DNA from: Metridium senile
Lineage: Eukaryota > Cnidaria > Anthozoa > Actiniaria > Metridiidae
DNA: 64,000 nt
Assembly (NCBI GenBank): GCA_949775045.1
Contig: OX459097.1
Coordinates: 20,681,668-20,745,667 of the forward strand
Direction of reading: 5' to 3'
How positions within the stretch are numbered: position 1 is the first letter of the stretch; every line of letters begins with the position of its first letter. Positions 25,561 to 37,548 of this stretch are shown here, in pieces. The notes under the pieces were generated by a model. The model did no database searches and was not told the origin of the DNA. It worked only from the letters and a program-made list of their open reading frames with translations. Made by a program: the position numbers and the translations under genes.

Positions 25561-27242
25561 CATTACGAGCCGGAGACCGTCTTTTTTTGCACTGACCCGG
25601 CTCTGAGAGCCGCTTCGAGGCGTTAATTGGATTAGGTATTCCTGCTGATTGTGCAAGGATGAAATCTGAGTCAAGCATAGTACATGCTGTGATCAGTCAC
25701 TGACCAAAGCCGTTACTGATTCTTTCACTTCGCTATATAATTCATACGCAAAAGGTAGACTAGTGTGTAGAAATGATGGAGCCACTAGTACTGTAACTTT
25801 AGCCGTTCTGGAAATGATCAAAATCTATATGCAGAATTTTTTAAATTGATCATCTAAACTTCAATTGAGAAAGCGCGCCAAAAACATAATGTTTACGCCG
25901 ATAAATCGCCGATGGATTCAACTCTTCTCTATCTTATATCAAAGATGCCGTAAGTAGAATACGCATATAGTACAGATACATTGCTTGGGTAGGCTTCGTG
26001 CGAATACCTGCAATAATCTGGCCCTTAGAATAGCTATAAATACTAGTATAGTACAGATACATTGCTTGGGTAGGCTTCGTGCGAATACCTGCAATAATCT
26101 GGCCCTTAGAATAGCTATAAATACTAGTATAGTACAGATACATTGCTTGGGTAGGCTTCGTGCGAATACCTGCAATAATCTGGCCCAGCTTAGAATAGCT
26201 ATAAATACGAGTGTAGTACAGATACATTGCTTGGGTAGGCTTCGTGCGAATACCTGCAATAATCTGGCCCTTAGAATAGCTATAAATACGAGTGTAGTAC
26301 AGATATATTGCTTGGGTAGGCTTCGTGCGAATACCTGCAATAATCTGGCCCTTAGATTAGCTATAAACACGAGTATAGTACAGATACATTGCTTGGGTAG
26401 GCTTCGTGCGAATACCTGCAATAATCTGGCCCTTAGATTAGCTATAAACACGAGTGTAGTACAGATACATTGCTTGGGTAGGCTTCGTGCGAATACCTGC
26501 AATAATCTGGCCCTTAGAATAGCTTATAAATACTAGTATAGTACAGATACATTGCTTGGGTAGGCTTCGTGCGAATACCTGTAATAATCTGGCCCTTAGA
26601 ATAGCTATAAATACGAATCTAGTACAGATACATAGCTTGGGTAGGCTTCGTGCGAATACCTGCAATAATCTGGCCCTTAGAATAGCTTATAAATACTAGT
26701 ATAGTACAGATACATTGCTTGGGTAGGCTTCGTGCGAATACCTGTAATAATCTGGCCCTTAGAATAGCTATAAATACGAATCTAGTACAGATACATAGCT
26801 TGGGTAGGCTTCGTGCGAATACCTGCAATAATCTGGCCCTTAGAATAGCTATAAATACGAGTGTAGTTTATATATTCTGGATTATATAATGTTTGCGCGG
26901 ATGCGATATAAATTAGTTTTATAATCAGATATAGCTAAATTCTTTTTCGGTACAACACGTGAATATTTCATATGGATCCTCGCGCGTTGTCTATACATAT
27001 GTATTCGATTTTTTTGAATTCCTTTTTATCCATGGCCGATCGAACTGCTTATTTTAGTTTTTATAATATATATCAACTCCTGTTGTTTTACTGAATGTTG
27101 ATGTATTTACAGTAGGTATTGAAAGAGCTGTGAATGACAGATTCGCTCCGTTATTGACAGATCGTTCATCGTCTCTTTTGTTTAGCACCATAGGAGTAAC
27201 CACAAAGGTCAAACTTAAAAAGTCGCTCTCCGGCTCGTAATG
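25561..27242. mobile_element. TIR-bounded insertion (16-bp perfect TIRs) inside the Penelope ORF
   Basis: CATTACGAGCCGGAGA (25,561-25,576) is exactly inverted at 27,227-27,242. The sister Penelope copy shows the uninterrupted sequence gtaac|gctacc, so the border is exact to about 1 nt. No clear target-site duplication is visible. The insert has no transposase and more than half of it is an 81-bp tandem repeat. It is a non-autonomous DNA element of unassigned superfamily. Confidence 0.8.
25969..26866. repeat. 81-bp minisatellite, 11 copies
   Basis: Units beginning agtacagatacattgcttgg start at 25,969, 26,050, 26,131, 26,215, 26,296, 26,377, 26,458, 26,540, 26,621, 26,703 and 26,784. The period is 81 with occasional +1 or +3. 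The last four units alternate between two subtypes, a 163-bp dimer repeated twice. Because 81 is divisible by three, long frames run through on both strands; they are artefacts. Confidence 0.95.
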
Positions 27243-27718
27243 CTACCTACATCGGTGAGACCGGCAGAAATTTGAACACGAGACTAACTAAACATAAACG
27301 TGCCACGAAAAACAAAGACCCTAACAACCACATTGCGGAACATCACAAACATACTGGCCACTCCATTAACTGGGACTCTGCCGACTCCATTACACATTGC
27401 ACCAACTATCACCAACGCCGACTACTTGAATGCAGGTACACCGGCTTAGAACAAAAGCCACTAAACCGTTGCATAACACAACCGGCTTCCTACAATAGAC
27501 TCATTAACAACTTCAAGCTTTCCGCTAACACAATGACTAACACCTACCCACGCATCAACAACAACATTACCGACGAACCAGACACATAAATAACACCGCT
27601 GTCTTTTCATTTTCTTTACTCTGAAGATGACTTCCGCTCAGGTTGTCGAAGTGTCAGACATCAACACCATCAGTCTTTCTCAAGACTACACCACCCCGGA
27701 CGATCATGCATCATCTAC

Positions 27719-28455
27719 AAAGTATAGTTAGTCAACAAACCTATTGGGTCTACATGTTTCGGTCACAATGTCGCTTCGGCATGATGCGAGCAAAGCCCGA
27801 AGAAAATTAGAAATTGGAATAACCCCCCTTGGAATTCATTTTGAGGAGTAATAATCCACAAATTTGAACTCAGCATCAAAAATTACATAGGAATAGTCAG
27901 TTTTCTAAGTTCTAGATATGTGGCAATATTCAAACATTAATTAATTAATGATTGTATTGTATCTATATTAGCCTTATAGAATAAAGGAGCAATTAATTTA
28001 ATAACAGACAACATATTGAAGATATCTGTTCGAATTTTTGCTTGATTTCCTGATTCCTTAGCATGAGTCGGTCACAAATATGAGTCGCGAGTAGTGAAAA
28101 TGTTTTCGATGGATGGTGTTAAGATGTATTTTAAGGTAATTCGTCCCCATTCCCCCTCCTGAAAAGGAGTTTTTTTTTTAAAGCATCTTACAGGAGTCAC
28201 AGGGAGATAGTTTCTTTGCCAAAGTATAGTTAGTCAACAAACCTATTGGGTCTACATGTTTCGGTCACAATGTCGCTTCGGCATGATGCGAGCAAAGCCC
28301 GAAGAAAATTAGAAATTGGAATAACCCCCTTGGAATTCATGTTGGGGAGTAATAACTCAAAATTTGAACTCAGCATCCAAAATTACATAGGAATAGTCAG
28401 TTTTCTAAGTTCTAGATATGTGGCAATATTCAAACATTAATTAATTAATGATGGT
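27719..28455. repeat. Right half of the filled site followed by the empty-site paralogue
   Basis: 27,719-27,957 matches 28,221-28,455 (agttagtcaacaaacctatt ... attaattaattaatga). 28,017-28,232 matches 23,290-23,516. The region is a tandem duplication of about 440 bp in which only the first copy received the Penelope pair. Confidence 0.85.
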
Positions 28456-29900
28456 ATTTTATACAATAATTTAGATATAACGCGCGCTTTGATTGGCCAA
28501 AACATCGTGTTGGATGAGAGTATATTAGACGCTCACGTCATTCCTTTTCGTCGACAATTTTTTTCTCTAGCTTTTTGACGAACCCTTTTCAAAATGGAAG
28601 AGAAGTTTCGGACATTTGAAATTAAATGGGATACAATAAGTTCAATAAGTTATTTCGCACTTTTAAATCATACTCGTTTTGTAATTTTTTTGAATAAACA
28701 CAATCTGGAGTATTTTGTTGAAAAGTCAAAAATCAGTCAAACATAAGACTTACAACATGCATGCCATGAGTGATGAAGCGATTCACAAATTCACACAAAA
28801 GCTAAAACTGAGTTACGAATAAAATCACAGAATAGTTTATTTTGTTTTATGAAAGTCTGATGATGTTATTTATACAAGAATATTTAATTAGGATTTCAAC
28901 TTAACACAAGTTACGCTAGCACAAATTCTGAATTTTTGTTTTCATTTTGAGTTGGCAATTTTCTAAAATACTGCACAAAAGTTGAGATGAATTAAGAATT
29001 AATAGTTTTCACTTACATTTACTAGCAAATTGTGATGTCCAAAGAGTCTTGCTAAATGCTATTGCTAATTTTCTTCTCTGCTTTTTATCATGTATAGTAG
29101 TTATCACGTTCGTATCTTCATTTCAATCATATTAAACCCGGGATCAAAAACGTCCAAAATGCAAAACAATGTTTTGATAAATACTGTGGTTGTCTGGAAA
29201 CAGAGCAAAACAGTTGACCCCATCTTCTGACAATTCAAAAACGTTCTTGATAATAATAATCCCTTCATTTCACAGTAAAGCAAGAAGCCAAAAGTGTCCA
29301 TGAACTGTCTCGAACACAGTGAGATCAGTATAATCAATTTGTGTCATTTTTCCACCGTTTATCGGTGAAATAATAATGTTGGTTTGCTGAAGCACGTCCT
29401 TCAAACAGATATAACTCTGAACAATTCCACATAAGTAGAAAGTCCTGTTAATTGTTTTTGACAACTTTTCCTCTCCAAACATTCTTCAAAATTACCCCGG
29501 CAAATGTTTTCATCATGCAGTAAATCCCCTCGTGTCTTGACTTGAACTTCAAATTATGAATTTTGCTTGATTTGATCCATTTTTCATTTTATCAAGACAA
29601 GATGTGATGATTTTCTTACATACAGAAGTCTTAGTTTCCATTGAGAGTTAATCCAACTATTTTCCATTGAGCTTGATTGTATTTTTTGAACACAAAAACA
29701 TTTTTTGTGCGAAAACTTCGCATTGAAAATCACAAACATTCCGTTTCAACTCTTCGCACACGGCTATTCTTATCAGGTTTGTGATTGGTCCGTTTTGTAT
29801 TTTGACAATGTAGGGAGAATTTGTAATTACATTTCGAAAATAACGCGATGTTTTGGAAGCAAAACCGTCATGTTTATTGAGTTATTATTTTATAAAAGTA
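28456..29900. other. Intergenic DNA, no gene recognised
   Basis: Begins with 'ataacgcgcgctttgattgg' (near 28,475), close to sequence near 10,690. No convincing coding frame: the short minus-strand frames between 29,104 and 29,482 have no recognisable domain. The region ends at a foldback element. Confidence 0.4.
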
Positions 29901-30079
29901 ATATAAGACAGTTTTCCGTGTAATATACTCTGATCTAAACACTTGTGATGTTGGGAGAACACTTGAGAAGCTGGGAAACCACTTCGCTACGCGTCGTGGT
30001 TTCACTACGCTTCTCTCGTGTTCTCCCAACATTCCGCGTGTTTAGATCAGAGTATATTACACGGAAAACTGTCTTATAT
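29901..30079. mobile_element. Foldback MITE with ~80-bp arms
   Basis: A near-perfect inverted repeat: atataagacagttttccgtg at the left is matched by cacggaaaactgtcttatat at the right, with the symmetry continuing through ctctgatctaaacac and gttgggagaacac to a short centre near 29,990. It is organised like the foldback at 10,371-10,558, though the sequence differs. Confidence 0.85.
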
Positions 30080-30108
30080 TCCTTAAATATTTATATTAGC
30101 CTTATAGA

Positions 30109-30228
<120 letters not shown>

Positions 30229-30425
30229 TCCGAGATCACCTGGCTAAGGGAAGAAAAAGCGATTATTATATAGATATCAATGAAATACCAGTTATTTCTC
30301 CCGTGTGTAATATTTTTCACGTGTGAAGATATCACTTTTGCCATGATTTATCATTGAAAGTGATTTCCGAGAGAAGGAAGATTGGGGCCGAGAGCATGAC
30401 GAGCTTAGGACGACTTTGGATTTTG

Positions 30426-30471
30426 GTATCCCACAGGTTAGGGCAGAAAATATGCCCTTACCTGTGGGGTG
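30426..30471. repeat. Hairpin, 16-bp arms with one mismatch
   Basis: CCCACAGGTTAGGGCA and TGCCCTTACCTGTGGG flank the loop gaaaata. The weaker pairing gagctt/aagctc lies further out. Function unknown; it could be a MITE core or a structured RNA, and nothing else supports either reading. Confidence 0.6.
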
Positions 30472-30841
30472 CCAAGCTCATAAAAACAATAGATCGTGTA
30501 ACATAATTCTCGTTCTCTATTCGGATAATCACCACAACTTCGAGATGGGGCGTCATAAGTATCATCATATCATTCAGCAAGAAAACTAAATCTATTTACG
30601 TAGCTTTTGAACTTGGTCAGAATACAACCATTTGATACAATGATAAATGGTGAATAATTCCCTGAAAAATAGTTACATAGATTGTGAAAAAAATGATTAT
30701 TTTCTAGAACTATTTTGCTTTATTATATTGTAACTGTTTTTTAATACTCACTGCTCCATTGACTCAGTTTGGCGTGCAGTGTTTTTAGAATTATTGTGAA
30801 AGTAAATTGACCGACAAAAATCATTTTGTAAAACTAAACTA

Positions 30842-31331
30842 GACAGGCAGATAACTGTTATATGAAATTATTATAAATCAATATATTGAGCCTGCCCCAG
30901 CCTAATACCAGTGCTTACAGGTAAATATATACCCAAGCAAACAACTGAATAAGACAGGCAGATAACTATTATATGAAATTATAGTATATCAAATATATTT
31001 TAGTTTTTCTAAGCTTGCCCCAGCCTAATACCAGCGCTTGCAGGTAAATAAATACCCAAGCAAACAACTGAATAAGACAGGCAGATGACTATTATATGAA
31101 ATTATAGTATATCAAATATATTTTAGTTATTCTAAGCTTGCCCCAGTATAATACCAGTGTTTACAGGTAAATAAATACCTAAGCAAACAACTGAATAAGA
31201 CAGGCAGATAACTATATGAAATTATAGTATATCAAATATATTTTAGTTATTCTAAGCTTGCCCCAGCCTAATAGCAGTGCTTACAGGTAAATAAATACCC
31301 AAGCAAAAAACTGAATAAGACAGGCAGATGA
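30842..31331. repeat. Tandem repeat, ~111-123-bp unit, about four copies
   Basis: Units starting gacaggcagataact begin at 30,842, 30,953, 31,076, 31,199 and 31,319, the last cut by the pogo-like MITE. Spacings are 111, 123, 123 and 120. Each holds gccccagcctaataccagtg and aataccCaagcaaacaactg. No coding frame. Confidence 0.9.
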
Positions 31332-31334
31332 CTA

Positions 31335-32030
31335 CAGTCGAAGCTCCATTAGCGGATGCTCCACTAAGCGAACAGTTCTAGTTACGGACAGCTTTCCAAA
31401 ACCCCGTTTTTAATTCCATACAAACACTGTATTCACACTTTCCATTTAGCGGACATTCTCTTAAGCGGACGCGGACACCTTAAGCGAATCCCAATTGACC
31501 TTTTCTTTTGTTTTCAAGCTCCCTTAAGACTGGTTTTCACTAGCGACGCAACGCAAGCACAAGCGCAAACGCAAGAAAAAAGGAAATTTTTTGATACCTT
31601 GCGCTTGTGCTTGCGCTTGCGTGGGCGGTTTTCACTACGAAATAAGGCCTCTTGTGCTTGCTCTTGCGTCTGCGCTTGCGCTTGCGTCGCTAGTGAAAAC
31701 CCGGCTTTAAGCGGACACTCGAAATAGAAATATAGAATAAAGTTAATCCAACAACGAAATATTTTTAAGTTTTCACAAAATGCATGCCTCACATAGTCGT
31801 TCTAAAGCTGAAAACGATATGAATTTTCTTATTGATGCAAAAAGACGTTATAGTTTCCATTGAGTAATATTTCTTATCTCGTGTTAGACTTGTGTTACAC
31901 CAGACCATAATTATTTAATAGAACAGTTGTTAAAATATTGATTATTTGAATAAATTGCTTAATCATTGAGCCACAGTATTCTTTGTCTTTAATTGCTATA
32001 TTTATTGATCTTTAGAAATGCTTTTGTAAT
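31335..32030 (+). mobile_element. Pogo/Tigger-like MITE, right end missing, with nested MITE
   Basis: Starts CAGTCGAAGCTCCATTAGCG next to TA and follows the sequence of the complete copy at 42,212-42,844 until about 32,030, where homology stops before the right TIR. It interrupts the tandem repeat at 30,842-31,331. A 179-bp element is inserted into it at 31,528. Confidence 0.8.
31528..31706. mobile_element. Nested foldback MITE with TTAA target duplication (piggyBac-like)
   Basis: TTAA at 31,524-31,527 and 31,707-31,710 flanks 179 bp whose ends are inverted (GGTTTTCACTAGCG ... CGCTAGTGAAAACC). The inside is built from gcgcttgc/gcaagcgc words, mostly inverted. The uninterrupted site (cccttaagctgac) is visible in the other MITE copy near 42,401. 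TTAA duplication is the mark of piggyBac-type transposition. Confidence 0.85.
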
Positions 32031-33619
32031 AATGATTATCTCAATCGTTTTACAATTGCTGGTTTGCAAATCGGATTCGTCTTCTGAATGAGTCGCATTA
32101 GCACTGGCATATATGAAGGTTCACCACCAGAGCAATGACAACTTGCACTATAGTTTTTGATTTATTTCTACTTTAAAAGTCATGCATTTGCAACACATTT
32201 ATTAATTTAAAGTTCGCCCATCATTCCCTCCCAATCTCTTCTTTTTTTTTACATTTATTTTACCTATAATGCCCCCCCAAAAATGTTATTTTCCCGTTTT
32301 TTCGTTTCCCCCTAATGGATTCTTTCTAATTTTGGTTATGATTCGAAAATAAATTGGAACGATTTGAATTGAGCTCCAGCTTTTTTTTTTTTGACTCACC
32401 TTTTCACTTTTCATCTACTGCGAGGTTTCGACGAAACTGTTTTATATCACGATGCAAAGGTGTTTCTACAGTTCAGTATTTAAAATTTTGCATCTCTATT
32501 TTACGAGACAAATTGAATAAAAATAATTGTCGCTGTATGCTCTTTAGAAAGACAGATCCAAATTAAATTAATTTTATTTAGGATCGATGGCCATGGGCTA
32601 TGCAGCTATGCAGTTGTCGAAATTTGACATCACATATGTCCGTCATGTTTTTCTGTATAAAAATGTAAATAGTAAATAAAAGTCGTGTTTTATCAAATGA
32701 AAATTTGGATTCCTGTATTTAAAATATTTCGTCTGTTTTGTATAAATCTAAGATTCCTGTACATGTTTCAAAATAAACGGGAGCCCTTGAAACTATATAC
32801 AGAATTGCGATTTAGATGATACATTTTATTTACATTATTTATCAAACGTGTTGTAAAAATTTGGGCGAGAAAAAATGATTGTCCATCATTTTAATCCCAA
32901 AAATGATGATATTTTACAAAATATCTTGTAATTGATCCCTGTTTTTTGTTTCTAGATCTTGCCTTGTTAAACTATGCTTTTTGAGAAGTTGTAAAATTAA
33001 AACACACGAAAATAAAATAATGTTATTAAAATGATATTTTATTTTGAGTTTATTTTATTTTGAGTAGAATACTGTTTGTCGAAGCGTTGCAATTGGAGCG
33101 TGCAGTTTCGATTCAAATATTTGATCTGCTTATTATATATACACTTATACGCTAAGTCCATAATGACAGCATATTAGGAGAAATTGGAATTACAATATTG
33201 GGGTTTTAATATACCGAACAAATATTTTAATTTTCAAAATATCTCGAGTAAACAATTTTAAAATGTTGTAGTCTAATATAATGTAGTGTGCATGTGTCCA
33301 ATATCGTCCAATTTAAATTCGTCTAAAATAATAACTTCAATCGCTGAAATACTATTGTCTAAAAATACAACCTTGTTTTCTAGTGTAAAGATAAGCAACT
33401 CAAACCATACAAAATAGCAAAATATTTGAGCGAATTTTAGAGCTATAATCACCTTAAAATACCTATTGGGATATTTAACACCCTTTTATTTATATTCATA
33501 TATAAGTTAGTTTACAGGTGCTATTTTCGAAAACACGTCACCTTTAATAATATATTTTTTTGACGTTTTCTGAAGTATTTGTGAAAATATTAAGTTAATT
33601 GTGTACGTGTTTCATTGTT
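32031..33619. other. Intergenic DNA, nothing recognised
   Basis: Very AT-rich. No coding frame with a recognisable domain and no obvious tandem or inverted repeat. A few long T runs (about 32,381) and a short C-rich stretch (32,270). Confidence 0.5.
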
Positions 33620-34535
33620 TCGCACCTGCTTATCTATATATGAATTAATAGAGCTTCATATATGTTCCAAAGCGCAATATATGATTTTCAAGTAAGTTAC
33701 TTCTTCGGAAACTTTACTTTTTTTTAAAACACATGTTTTTCATGTTTTCTCTGTAAGACCGCGCCGTTCTTATTCAGGTTTTTTTGTTACTTTCATGCTT
33801 AAATTGTGTTGTTTTTTTTCTCATCTTTTGAGGACTGCATATATCTATATGCACAGTCTTATAGTCTCGATAATTTTTTTATTATATTATTAGTTTTGTA
33901 AACGCTCTCTGACGGTTTTTTTTTTTTTGAATGGGTGCTATTTAGATAAAGAATGTTAGTTCTCGATTAACTACGCGAGTTTCTTTGGTATTTGGTATAA
34001 AAGGCCTACAAGTATTCAGAAAGGTTTTCCAAGACAATAGGCCTAATTTCAAGAAGGAATTAAGGAATTGTGTTTGTCGTATTTTAAAACAAATGTCCAA
34101 GACGATAGTTCGTTCCTAGACGGAAAGTGTTAATAAAAGAAAATATATTTTATTCTCTCCTAGCTATTGAAATATGTTAAAACATGTTGATCTAAAATAA
34201 TTACTTTTTCAGACAATCTAATTGCCATTGATCTGTCAAAGACGTCAGCGTTCGAGACTCTATAAGTAAATTCATTGGCCGACGAGTGGAATTCCACATT
34301 GACACAGCGCGAAATTCGAAATTTCCGTAATCGGAAATTTGGCCGGAAATTCGATAGTAACGAATTTCCGTCAAATTTACGGCGACGGAAATCCATTTTG
34401 CCAAAGCTGAGCACTTCGTCACATTTCCGTTATGCGTTTACGGTAGTTTGCGACGTATACCTACTGCTGAATGTTTCCGTTGAATTAAATGCATACGGAA
34501 ATCAAGAAGTATAAGAGACTGACCGTTATATATTG

Positions 34536-34556
34536 GGAGGGGGGGGGGGGGGGGGT
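34536..34556. repeat. Poly-G tract
   Basis: About 20 G after tatattgggagg. Similar G tracts occur at 44,143-44,167. Length is likely unreliable in the assembly. Confidence 0.7.
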
Positions 34557-35244
34557 AGTGGCAATTTGTTTGTGTAATGCTTGTTTTACGCTTGGATCGA
34601 CATTTCTTTCAGAAGTTTGAATTGGTCCGTCCCTTATAGTTTCACAATATGATATATCTAGCTTTTTCGCTTGACAAGGGATACTTAAACTACCAAACTT
34701 TAATCAAGATAGGTGACGGTTTAGTAATTGTATAAGTCAGAGTTTGTAACTAACTCTGAATACTTATTTTCCGTACGTCGTAAAATAAAGTTTATTGTAT
34801 TGTATTATCAACTTGAGTTGCTGTCTTTCATTTTAGAACAATTACCCATTGATGAAGGAAAGTTTTTAAATTTTGTTTTATTTGTGGAAGGGCAGTTAAT
34901 AAGTGAGACGACGAATGTTATTCTTCGGATCAGAGTTAATAAACGATTTATATCGTTTAAAGTTGAAAAATTATTTTTCAAAGTAAATGTTAACAAACAA
35001 AAAAAGTTGTCTCTATAATTTAAATAACAATTAAAAAAATACAAAAATCTGACTGTTAATTGAATTTTTCGGTACTGATGCGAACTGATATAATATAGCT
35101 AAATATAGCTTTTTTTAAAGCTACTTGGCTGAATATTCTTGAAGTATAACTGTCTACTATGCTGTCTTTTTGGAAGTGTATCATTTAAAGGCTGTTTTCG
35201 CCTGTTGCCGTCGCACGGCCTGCTTAACGCTTATAAATATCCTC

Positions 35245-36400
35245 AATAGCTCTTATCGTAGATGTACACGCCACTCCGACAATCCAGCGGTATCGCCATG
35301 AGCGTAACATGAAAACGAGGCTCTCGGGCCAAGATTTGCTTCGCTAGCAAAGAGTTTACTGCAAATCAACACATCATCGCATCATTTTGATAGATATATT
35401 CGATATAGAAAGTTATTTCTGCATTCCCAACTATGGCCAACCACTATACCGAGTCTTTGGATGCATGAACAGAAGTTCTAAAGTAGAATACAGTGGTTTA
35501 TCATGGCATTTACTACAATTATCGAACAAGAAGTCACTCGCTGAATGACTCGTCAATATAGTCGAAAGTACAATCCGGCTACCAGACATTCCCGTAGATT
35601 TAAGGCAAACATTTCAAATCTGAATGCTTTATTAAACTAATTGAAGAACAGAATCCTGGAAAACCACAAACTACGCACAAACAAAGTCCGTGTCAACAGT
35701 AGAAAAAGTCGAAAAAAGCATTGTTACCGGGCAATGCGTATTACAACATAAACGTATTACAGTTCAAGACGGCTTCAACAAGAACTCTTCATACCTCTCA
35801 TTCTTATGCAAAAAAGAAAAAAAAAAATCTAGTCCTGACGAAACTCTAAAAAGGATTACATTTAGTTGTAAATCATTATTTTTTCGAAACTAAAAGTCAC
35901 GAAGCTGTTGAGACTTACGATGAATAGCTAGAACCAGCGATAACTATAGTTAAAGGAAGATTGATGATCTACTCAAGAAATAAGAAGCAACAGAAGTACA
36001 TCCTCGTTTCTGACAAATTATCTGGCTTCCAAGTGGTTTAATAAAGCATTCAGACTGCGTATGTTGGATTGGAGTAAGAAGTAAGAATGTCGACGTATTT
36101 TGATGAGTCGTTCAGCGAGCTGGCTTCTTGTTCGATAGTTGTAGTAAATGACATGACAAACCACTATATTCTACTTTAGAACTTCTTTACAGACTCTGTA
36201 ACAGTTGACCATAGTTGTGGAGGCAGAAATAACTTTCTATATCGAATATATCTATCAAAATGATGCGATGATGTGTTGATTTGCAGTAAACTCTTTGCTA
36301 GCGAAGCAAATCTTGGCCCGAGAGCCTCGTTTTCATGTTACGCTCATGGCGATACCGCTGGATTGTCGGAACGGCGTGTACATCTACGATAAGAGCTATT
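35245..36400. mobile_element. Long-TIR foldback element with arms of ~300 bp, possible THAP remnants
   Basis: Left arm about 35,245-35,560 and right arm about 36,090-36,400 are inverted copies: agctcttatcgtagatgtac at the left matches gtacatctacgataagagct at the right, with shared inner blocks such as ttgcttcgctagcaaagagt and aagaagtcactcgctgaatg. In both arms one frame reads like a decayed THAP finger (VFGCMNRSSK, then SWHLL, NKKSLAE), which would suit a P-type element. That reading is weak. The centre, 35,560-36,090, has no clear gene. Confidence 0.65.
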
Positions 36401-36451
36401 TGTAATGGCCTTCTTTTTCATTTGACCGCACGTGCTGGCACGTCGTATTAG

Positions 36452-37545
36452 GGGATTACTGTATTACGAGATTGTCCCCCACCCTCTAACAATCGGTGAC
36501 GTCAGACGTCTAAACGAGCGGGAAAATCAGTTACGTTGGGCAATCGAACACATCGGACAAGTTCACGCCGTATTCAACGGTTTATTTCGTAGTTCACTCT
36601 CTGTACTAGACAAGCATTTAGCAAAATTTATTGGAACCGATGAAGAAATCAATTTTGACGATCTAAAGAGGGAAATGGAGCTCCTAAAGAAGATTTCAAA
36701 GCTCTTAAAGAATCGAGAAGAGACCGGGATGGTTCGAACGACAAATACACATCGCAAGAAGAAGGAAATCGATCTCAATTGCTGTGTAAGTAAGTGAAAT
36801 TATTATCATCAAACATCTCATTTACCTATTTGACAATTATACTGTCTGGATCTCTGCGTTTTATATCAATCGAAGTAATGTTAGATTGTATTAAAATCGA
36901 CTGTACAGCACTTCCCGCGCTTTTCTAGATCTAATATTGTATTTGTAGGAAGCGTTGTTACTATATGGATACATTAAACTACATACATTAATGTATACAA
37001 CCGAATTATTCCTTTACAAGGAGATATAGCGCGTTATATTTCTATATTGAAAACATTATGAGGTATTGTAATTTCAATAAATTAAATCACTAAATCATGA
37101 AATGCTATACTTAATTCATTGTGAGGACAAAGGTCATTATCGTGACAAATTATTAGGCCTATCGTTCATGTCAATATTTGCTTTAAACCACAACCATATT
37201 TATAGAAAAAGAAAATAGAACATGCAAAACTCCTTTTAATATCAGATTTGATATAAATCACTTCTGTCTAATATCAAAGTGGAATAAAGTTCGTTTTTTA
37301 TAATGATTTAGATTATAATATGTAGGCAACTAATAGTTTATGGGTTTTCCCTGTGTTTAGTGAGATTTATCTTGTAATGTAACACTTCGTAAACCACAAA
37401 TAATATACATTCTATTCCTTATATTATTCAATTATGTGACTGTTTTTTTATAATGTTTTAGAAAGAAGTACACAGAGTTTACCGTCAAAGAGATTTCAAG
37501 GATACTGACCTAAGTCTGTGGAGCTATGAAGAAGGGTTAAGATAA
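36452..37545 (+). CDS. Two-exon gene fragment of unknown function, 3' end directly upstream of the 147-bp satellite
   Basis: Exon 36452-36785 follows a pyrimidine tract and ttattag. It encodes a charged, mostly helical stretch (RRLNERENQLRWAIEHIG, then DDLKREMELLKKISKLLK, predicted coiled coil) and ends TGC TGT before a strong donor gtaagtaag. The second exon, 37462-37545, follows ttttag in phase 0, reads KEVHRVYRQRDFKDTDLS and ends WSYEEGLR-stop. The 5' end is uncertain: no ATG lies in frame, and an acceptor at 36480|36481 also keeps frame. I do not recognise the family. The gene lies inside the TIR-bounded region 34,302-41,643, so it may be cargo or transposase-related rather than a host gene. 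The first satellite monomer starts 3 nt after its stop codon. Confidence 0.45.
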
Positions 37546-37548
37546 GAG

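Larger units (their letters stand above)
24588..27718 (+). mobile_element. Penelope-like element, plus-strand copy, interrupted by a TIR insert
   Basis: Open frame 24,588-25,560 encodes an RT with KLVSFDVKSLFTSI (motif A), HATAMGSPVSVVVSEIVM (motif B) and LRYVDDTI (motif C), then the thumb and ACSDCN. The frame is cut by an insert at 25,561-27,241 and resumes with ATYIGETGRNLNTRLTKHK, completing the GIY-YIG domain and ending NITDEPDT-stop at 27,589. Penelope-like elements pair an RT with a GIY-YIG endonuclease. The N-terminal part is missing. Apart from the insert, this is the better preserved copy. Confidence 0.9.

Noticed and set aside
25939..26828. Long open frames on both strands with a 27-residue repeat
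   Set aside because: They exist only because the 81-bp tandem unit is divisible by three and happens to lack stops. Both strands are open, and frames break wherever a unit has a +1 insertion.
34160..34514. Overlapping frames on both strands at the left end of the large element
   Set aside because: The region is built from inverted TTTCCG/CGGAAA words that suppress stops. No domain is seen.
34728..35018. 96-codon frame (LEQLPIDEGKFLNFVLFVEG)
   Set aside because: It starts from a non-ATG codon, has no splice context or domain, and is very AT-rich. Not strong enough to call.
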